Program-made: the position numbers and the translations under genes
The notes under the pieces: generated by a model
Told to the model about the DNA's origin: nothing
The model's input: the letters and a program-made list of their open reading frames with translations, nothing else
Databases searched by the model: none
Assembly: GCF_000006565.2 (NCBI RefSeq)
Contig: NC_031475.1
Span: forward strand, 62,001-126,000
Source: Toxoplasma gondii ME49
Lineage: Eukaryota; Apicomplexa; Conoidasida; Eucoccidiorida; Sarcocystidae
Length of the DNA: 64,000 nt
Reading direction: 5' to 3'
In this document: positions 57,201 through 64,000 of the stretch, piece after piece
How the letters are laid out: each line of letters starts with the position of its first letter
How positions within the stretch are numbered: position 1 is the first letter of the stretch

Positions 57201-60200
57201 GGTGCGGGCGCCGAGTCTGAAGCCCCCCTGTGCGAGCAATTCGCCAGACCCCACCTGTTTCCCTTCGCCGACTGAAAACATGCGTGTAGTGCCACAAACG
57301 AAAGAGACAGAGCGCGACAGCGGTGTGAAAGGAAAGCCAGGGGCTCCTAGGTTTGCAGAGGGTACAGGGAATACGAAGTTTGCGAGCCCGTCATATGGCA
57401 AGAAGAATAAGGGAATTCCAATTCACATTCTCCCCGCCCTGTGGCAGCTCAAGTACGGGCTTCGCTGCAACCTCTCAGCGATGTTGGAGACATGCGGCTA
57501 CACATCGCTTAGGGCGTTTATCGTTGATGAGTTGCCAAGTTTGCACATCTCGCCCGCTGGGTCTCTAGTGACCCTGCGGCTCACACCAACCTCGCCACGG
57601 TCTCTCGCACCAGAGGCACTGGCCACACTCGGTGCAGCAGCTGGGGGCAAGCAGGTGCTTCAGGACGACTCAAAAGCGGCTCTTCAAACCTCCGGCTCGG
57701 CACCACCCGCTCAGCCGAATAAGGCTTTGTCACTTAGCCGCGTAATTGACGTCGTAACTGAAGGGCGCGACAAACAGTCTGTCATAACCATAAAAGAGTT
57801 GATCTCGAAGAGTCCGCTGGATACGAATGGTACCCCTCACCCAACCATAGAGGCAGTCGCCACAGCGGCAGCCGCCGCGGTTCAGGCATCCGGAGTGTCT
57901 CTTCCCACGCTGCTAGCAGCCCTCTCGTCTGCCGCACGACGCCAGGCGGGGCGAGGCGCCGATCCAGGTCCTCCGACGGAGGGCGGGACCAAGTGTGGGG
58001 GGCGGCCACATGCCTTGGGCTCCGTGCGGCCGACGGCGGCTGCTTCCAAGCCCCGAGTGTCTCCAGGCGAGGCCCCACTGGCAGGCTCCAGCGGAGCCAA
58101 GGAAGGTGCCTGGCCCCCGGTGGAGGGATCTGCGAAAAGCCACCGTCCATCCCCTGTGACTATGGAGACGATCCTTTGCAATTCAGCGTACTCGAAACAG
58201 GTAGCAGATACGACGACTTTTGAAGAATCCCTTTCAAGCCAGGGACTCTCACATTCGTCCCCCAACGCTATCCAGGAAACGGCACCTCCAGAGTCTGCTT
58301 CCCGTCTGTTTGCATGCAAGGAAAGACCACCTGACACTTGCCTGGTCGCGCGTCCTCAGTCGCAAGACTTGGCATGCGTAGATATCGACTCAGATACAGG
58401 GGTGACTGCGCAAAAGTCGCCTGCGCCAAACAAGAAACATAAGAACAAGCAGTTGCCTGGCTCACCTCCAAAATGTGGACAGGTGTCTCGTCTGCATCTT
58501 CATCGCATGCTGTACGAAGCGATTGCGATGGGCTGCGAGAAGAGAGGACGGCGATGGGCGAGAGGGGAGGACTTGATCGAGTTGGAAGAAGAACTACAGC
58601 AGTACGCAACCGCCGCGCTCAGAGGCAAAGAAATCGCGAGTTCAAAGCTTCCAGGTGGACAAGGATGTTCTTCGCCTTCCGTCTCCGACGAGCCGAACGC
58701 ACCACCCAAGCCAGAACAGACTAAGGAACCTTCATCCGACCTTGGGTTCTCGTCCTCCCTGCCCTCGGCGTGTCAGAAGGGTGGAGAGAAAAACGGGCGC
58801 CTCGAGTTTTTTTCGCCTCGAGCGACGCTCCAGACAGGCGACAGAAAAAACAGAGGAGACAACAGCACCGAAGAGGATACCCTTGAGGAGACAGGACATA
58901 ACGGAACAGGCTATACGTTATCCTCGGCGGCGGTAAAGGACGATGAAACAGACGGAGAGGAGAAAAAGACAGAGACAGAAGTCGGCAACTCGACTCCGGA
59001 AGCTCGCGAGGAAGCGGAGCCGGACGATGCACGACTGCAGCGGCGCCGCATGAAGAAGCGGGAAAAAAAGGAGAAAAAAAAAAGAAAAAAGGAGAGGCTT
59101 AGGGCTCTGGATGAGCATGAACAGGAGCAGAAGCGCCTTCTCAGTCTCATGGACCTCCTGCAGCTTCCCTCGTCTCCGCCGTCCGCTCCCCGGTTCTCCC
59201 CTGAAACACCGTCCCCGTTTTCGCTCGCGGGAGATGAAGAGATCCCGATATCGCCATTCTCACTTGCATCGCCTTCACGCGGTCAGACGCACTCGTGCGA
59301 TACGGCCACACAGCCCTCAACCTTGAATCAGTTGCTTGGATCCTGTGGACAAAGCAGCACGGCACTTCGGAACGAAACCACGAAGATCGTTCCCGTGCTG
59401 CATGTGACTGGGACCTCTGACGCTGCCGCAAGTGCGTCGCTAGCTGTAAGACGGTTGCCTGGCGAAAGTATCTCCTCGGCCACGCCTTCGCGACTCCCCA
59501 TGTCGCAGGTCCGTCTCTCGCTGTCTCCGGAAGAACTCGCGACGGAACTCCAGAGTTACCACAATCGAGCGGTCGGCATGCTGGTGTCGGCGATAAAAGT
59601 CGAATGGGAGAGACACTTTGGCCCCCAAACCTCTTCCCTGCAGGCGTATATGGACCACTTCCAAGTTCGCCAGCTGAAGGCGCTGCTCCTGGAAGTCCCG
59701 AATCTCCTCATTCTCGGGTGCGGCGGCAAAATGCGCGTGTCCACCCTCGAGCATGCAATGCAGTTCTGCAACCCCTTCCCGCCTCCATCCACAGTCTTTA
59801 TCTCTTCGTCAGGCAAAAAAGTCAATCTGCCCCTGACCATGACGCCGACGAGTCCTCTTCCCTGGTTTCGGGCTCACGCGTACACACACGGCGAAGGGAG
59901 CGGTTGTGCGTCGGCGCTGCCCCATCTTAAGCAGTTAACGGTGCCAGACGTGGCAGCCGTCCAACCCAGTCAGGGTGGAGCCTGTGGGGGCGGAGAGACG
60001 CACGAAGAGAGAGAACAAGGATACACGAAGCACCATGGAGGTCGAGACCGGGAGGCTCGGCTGCGAGATGACAAAGCGCGAGGCGACGAAGGCCAGAGAG
60101 GGACAGGCAATGCGCCAATGGGGACTGACAAACGAGGAAAAGCCCAATGTAGGAGCATGTCGAAACGGTTTCAAAGTGGGGACAGCAACGGCGCAGACTT

Positions 60201-63200
60201 AAGGCGACTGCGAGAGGGAGACAGAGAGCATGACAACGCGACCGCGATCTCTCCGTTGCTCGCCACCAGACCTGGTCCCCCTCAGCATGCAGTGAACTCT
60301 GTAGAGGCGCTCCCGCTGTCGGCGCATTGTAGGAGAGCGCCGTCACGGCGTCTGGGACCTGGGAGTGGTGGCGACTGCTCTCCGTCTTCTCCTTTTCTGG
60401 TGGCGCAGTCAGCGTCTCACCAAAGAAAACCAGACGATATGGCGGAGGGCCAACATGTCAGCCCACGGCAACCCGGCTTCACGTGTGTATGGGACAACCA
60501 AGCCGGCCCAAGTAGGTACGGACTTGTGTCCCAAAAGGCGCAGCCGCCTCACGGTCCCTCTTTGACGACGAGCGCTGAACCTCACCGACACATGAGAGAG
60601 GATGCGCTAGAAACTCTGTGGAAACCGGCAATGGCTGTCCAACCGCAGCGAGGAACTGGGGTGATTAATCCCTTCTCCGCCTCTGAGTCTTTCTACACAG
60701 TGCCCCCTCCTGGCTTGAATCGTTCTCCCCCGTCCCCCCCTCCGGTCCAGCCCTTGCCCCCGGCAACGACCTCCCATGACTCATCTCCTCCGTCGATGCT
60801 TCCCAGACCACCGGCAGAAGGCGGTGCCCTTTCTAACCCGTGGGACTCCAGCAAGTGGTTGTCGCCGTCACCGAGTCAGACGGAGATACAGTGCAGGGCT
60901 TTGGGCCACGTCCCTAAGCTGCTCCCTCCTAACACATTGACAGACCTCGGGAGACTCCTCGTTGGCCTCCTTCTAATGGACTCTGTCACGGGGAACGCGG
61001 CGGCGGCTGTCGCGGGCCTCGGTTCGGCTCCAGAGGCTCCTGAGGAGCCAGCCGGGTATGGGCCTGTCTCCGCCCTCTTGCCGCTGCTCACACACGTGAA
61101 GGGGGTCCAGCAACCTCATAGGGGGAGCGAGGACTTGCGGAGGCAGAGAGAACAAGGGAGAGCACGAGAGAACCGAGAACCGAAGCGACAAGATGAGACA
61201 CAGCGAAGCCTCACGCCGGATGTGGACGCCCGAAGGCAGCCCCCTTCTTTCCAGGCTCCCTGCGCGTCGACCCTTCACACGTCCCCCATACCAGAATCCT
61301 TCACTCCGGCTGAGCCATTTCTCCGCCCTCCCAAATTTCTCTCCGTCCCGCAGTGGTCACGGGCACTGGAGCATGCTGAAGACAACCCAGAGAACCGGGG
61401 CAAACTCCGCAACCTTCCACCCTACTCGGAGGTGCACCACTTGTTCCCGGAGCCTCCACGGCTCGCAGCCCCGTTCACGGCTTCTCCGGTCACCTACGGA
61501 AGTCACGCGATGCCTCGCGACATGTTACTCCAAGAGAATGACTGCTGTAGAGCGCGGGATAATCTGGGGTGCCTCAACGAGGAGGGCGGCACTGCCCATG
61601 GCCCGCAGCGTTTAAACCTTCGAAGCCACATGAAGTCGCGCCTAACACTTCTTGAAAATGGTCAGATGCACGCCCCAACGCCTGGAGCCTGGCACCAGGC
61701 TCTGCCGTCGTCCTTCGGCTTCTCCTCTACTGCCTTTCCCTCAGCTGCTGTGAGCACACACCAGATGCAGTCGCCCGGCCACCTCTCAGTGGTGGCTGAG
61801 GCCTTCGGGACAGGTGAAAAACAATACGACAGAGATGCGGTTTCGCCCCAAGCGAGGTCGATGGAGACAGAAGCGAACCGACAGCCAGGAGGGACACAGA
61901 GAGCCACACCTGCTCTCAGGGCACTTGAGAGTCAACCTTCTGGTGCCGTGAGGCCTCCGCTGCTCCAAACGTTCTTCCAGGCAGACACCGCCACTGCCTG
62001 CCCTAGCTGTGACGCAGGGCCTGCCCCGAGCGGGGCTGTTGTTGGGCCGTGGACAGGAAATCGAGAGCAGCAGTTCTTCGCGGAAGACGACGCGAGGAGG
62101 AAGATACCCGAACGTCCGACCCACGGAACCGGGCAAGACGCAGACTCGCTGATGCGTCAGATGTCGTGCACAGAAGACAAGAAGACAGACGCCGGCGGCT
62201 ATTGGGGCGCACCGTCTTGTTTGTCGGTGGCTCCTCGGAGAGACCTGGAACACCGTGAACGAGTTTACCCTGGTCGAGGGAATCACGCGCGCGCACCGAA
62301 TTGCATGCCCCATGAACCACTCGAGAGACCCGTGCACAAGAACACCGATGGTCCCTGTGCAGCTGTCGACTCGTCGCCGTATCCCCCTGATTCTGACAGC
62401 CAGGACGATCGTCGCCTGGCCTCTTCGTGTGTCAGCTCGGGCGAAGAAACCGAGTTGGGACAGGAGATCCGCATCGGAGCGTGGAGGCCCGGAGCGTCTT
62501 CGTTTGAGAGGCACCAGAGAAAACCCCAGGAAAATTCAAACGGAGAGCGGAGAATAATCACCCGCCGTGAAAAACCGCAGACGAGACGTGCTGGGAACGA
62601 TATCGAGGTGGAGCGAAACGAGCATTCAGAGGCTTCTTTATCGAGGGCCACTCGAGGACGAGAAGTTGGCGACACAGGCGAGAACATAAAGACTGGAGTG
62701 AGCGAGGTAGAGTGGACGAAGAAATCACTTGACGTGCATGTGGAAAAGGGAGACGCGGTGGTGTCGCATTCGAGGATAGGCGCAGCGCAAGACTCCAGCA
62801 GGAATACGGAAGGGAAGCTGGTGATGCCCTGGACACGCCTGCATCCTACTCGTAGAACAGACAGTGGACTGCCGAGGATACACAGGAGAAAGGATGCCCC
62901 CCCACGTAGAGCCAAAGCGCTGGAGATGGCTAGGAAGTCTGGCTCGTCTTCTGCCGGAGGAGGGACTACCCCCGAGGAACCCCCGTACAGTCGGTCCTCG
63001 CGCTTCTCTTCATCTGAGCCTTCGCACTATGCCTCTTCGCTTTCCTCTCCTTTCGGTGCGCGTGTGCCTGTGTTAGGTGTACAGGCTGTAAACCGTCGTG
63101 GCCGCGCAAGGACGAAGGCCGGAGGAGCGGAAGAAGATTCTTCGGCGACCCGCCGGCAGGCAACGATCTCTCTGGAGGGTTGCCGGGAGTCTGTGAAAAA

Positions 63201-63549
63201 ACCGGTGAAGTCGTTGCCTCTCACGAGTCAAAAAGTGTTACGCGCCGCAGACGCCGCAAGCACTGTGAAAACGCGACGCGACAAAGGACGCCACAAAACA
63301 AACACGAAGGAATGTACAAGCCCAGACTCACCTGAGCTTCGAGAACACGAAGCACGGACTCGCAATTTAGAGAGAAGAAACAATAGTCATCGTGGAAGAG
63401 ACAAAATCCGCACGAGCGGCAGTAGAAAAACGGCAACATCAATTCAACACCACGGAGGAAAATGCAAAAAATCCCTGCTCTGGCGCAAAAAAAGCTCTGA
63501 AGAAGAGACTTCGGTGGCCGGCTACCGTATGGGGAGTTATCATCTCTGA
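54223..63549 (+). CDS. Giant multi-LOTUS (OST-HTH) domain protein
   Basis: LOTUS/OST-HTH domains are winged-helix RNA-binding modules (Oskar, TDRD5/7, MARF1) that bind G-rich RNA or the DEAD-box helicase Vasa. Two exons, 54223-55200 and 55693-63549, join in phase 0 (donor ATGGAG|GTAAGA, acceptor TTTGCCGCAG) for about 2,944 residues. LOTUS 1 (residues about 566-642): LTHLQVQAVVKKAGPSGLRL then LPAAFLKEH, LDLRSLGLVQIRELI. LOTUS 2 is split: helix LPPVMKELLQHLLISLVADA (about 750) and, about 125 residues on, IPIHILPALWQLKYG with CGYTSLRAFIVDELPSL (899-959). LOTUS 3 (about 1605-1678): VGMLVSAIKVEWERHFG then FQVRQLKALLLEVPNLLIL. A helix-rich block near 1254-1295 and another near 2058-2126 may be degenerate copies. 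A run of Lys/Arg precedes LOTUS 3. The rest is Pro/Ser/Arg-rich. MGNEQG could be N-myristoylated. An ATG at 54187 is an alternative start. Confidence 0.8.
55201..55692 (+). other. Intron of the multi-LOTUS gene
   Basis: A 492-bp intron runs from GTAAGACG to a T/C-rich tract ending TTTGCCGCAG. The flanking exons end and begin in phase 0, and all frames through it contain stops in the exon 1 frame. Confidence 0.8.
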
Positions 63550-64000
63550 AACGCAATTTTTCATGACTCCGAGGAAACACTTCACGGATCAACCCAGAAC
63601 AGAAGCATTTAAGAAAACGCATGAAAATGGAAGAACACCTATCGCCTCTTGGAGACAGACAGTTCACAGCAGCAGACACAACGTGCGTGGACTCGATGAA
63701 CAAGGACGAAATACGAAAGGCAGATTTGAGAAAGGGAACAGTGACCTGCAGCGAGGTTACAGGTGCTGCGGCCCACGTCTGAACGCGGGGCTTTGACCAC
63801 TTGTTCTGCAGAAGCCGGGTTCTCTCGATCGCGGAGGCACTACGCAGAAATCGTGTGGTAGGCATTTCTTACGAAACCTAGAAAAACCACGTCGGACAGA
63901 CACCCTCATCGCAGGAACGCCTTTGTAGTTGGCTTTGTTGCTATGTAAACATGGCTCAGGTGTATCCACAGTCGCGTTCCACGGTACCTGCATATTCGAT
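63550..64000. other. 3' flank of the multi-LOTUS gene
   Basis: The last 450 bp contain no supported coding exon. A minus-strand open frame overlapping the end of the LOTUS gene is Cys/Phe-rich and looks like a shadow. Confidence 0.4.

Noticed and set aside
1..64000. tRNA, rRNA, CRISPR, insertion sequence or transposon signatures
   Set aside because: A scan by eye for T-loop boxes, direct-repeat arrays, transposase motifs and terminal repeats found none. The only repeats are TA tracts, the CFAP58 inverted repeat and the short exonic palindromes.

Overview
The window looks like nuclear DNA from a coccidian apicomplexan, Toxoplasma gondii or a close relative such as Hammondia or Neospora. The evidence is long proteins padded with Ser/Arg/Glu-rich low-complexity insertions, genes split by roughly 100-1,400 bp introns with GT-AG and occasional GC-AG junctions, (TA)n and TGCATGC-rich non-coding DNA, and single-copy genes on both strands. 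I see no mobile element, tRNA, rRNA, CRISPR array or prokaryotic-type operon. Splice models were built by hand from acceptor and donor motifs, phase continuity and family similarity recalled from memory. No search was run.

Layout from left to right. At 181-7265 (+) are the last nine recognisable exons of a PCI/Rpn7-domain protein that most resembles COP9 signalosome subunit 1; its 5' end lies outside the window. At 9066-15105 (+) is a ten-exon coiled-coil gene resembling the ciliary protein IQCE. At 17313-20870 (-) is an intronless-looking, 1,185-residue low-complexity protein with no recognised domain. At 23095-27464 (-) is a two-exon uroporphyrinogen-III synthase (HemD/UROS) gene. At 29358-35357 (+) is a two-exon TruD/PUS7 tRNA pseudouridine synthase of about 1,818 residues. 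At 36826-50587 (-) is a complete 25-exon CFAP58 (CCDC147) gene, every junction of which is phase-consistent. At 54223-63549 (+) is a giant two-exon protein of about 2,944 residues with several LOTUS/OST-HTH domains.

The most striking result is the UROS gene. The conserved UROS blocks are all present, but the segment that normally forms the N-terminus (strand 1, helix 1, strand 2) lies at the C-terminus, after the normal C-terminal helix and in the same uninterrupted exon. This is a circular permutation, and it would explain why this heme-pathway enzyme is hard to find in apicomplexans by ordinary searches. Second, a 230-bp inverted repeat with one mismatch links intron 4 of CFAP58 to the exon 6/intron 6 donor region, so its pre-mRNA could fold into a long hairpin hiding a 5' splice site. 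Third, a short palindrome (GGTGTA-NN-TACACC and variants) recurs inside exons of three unrelated genes in different reading frames.

Functionally the genes are housekeeping (protein degradation control, heme synthesis, tRNA modification) or flagellar (CFAP58, IQCE-like). In coccidia only male gametes carry flagella, so the flagellar genes are probably expressed mainly in sexual stages; this is inference.
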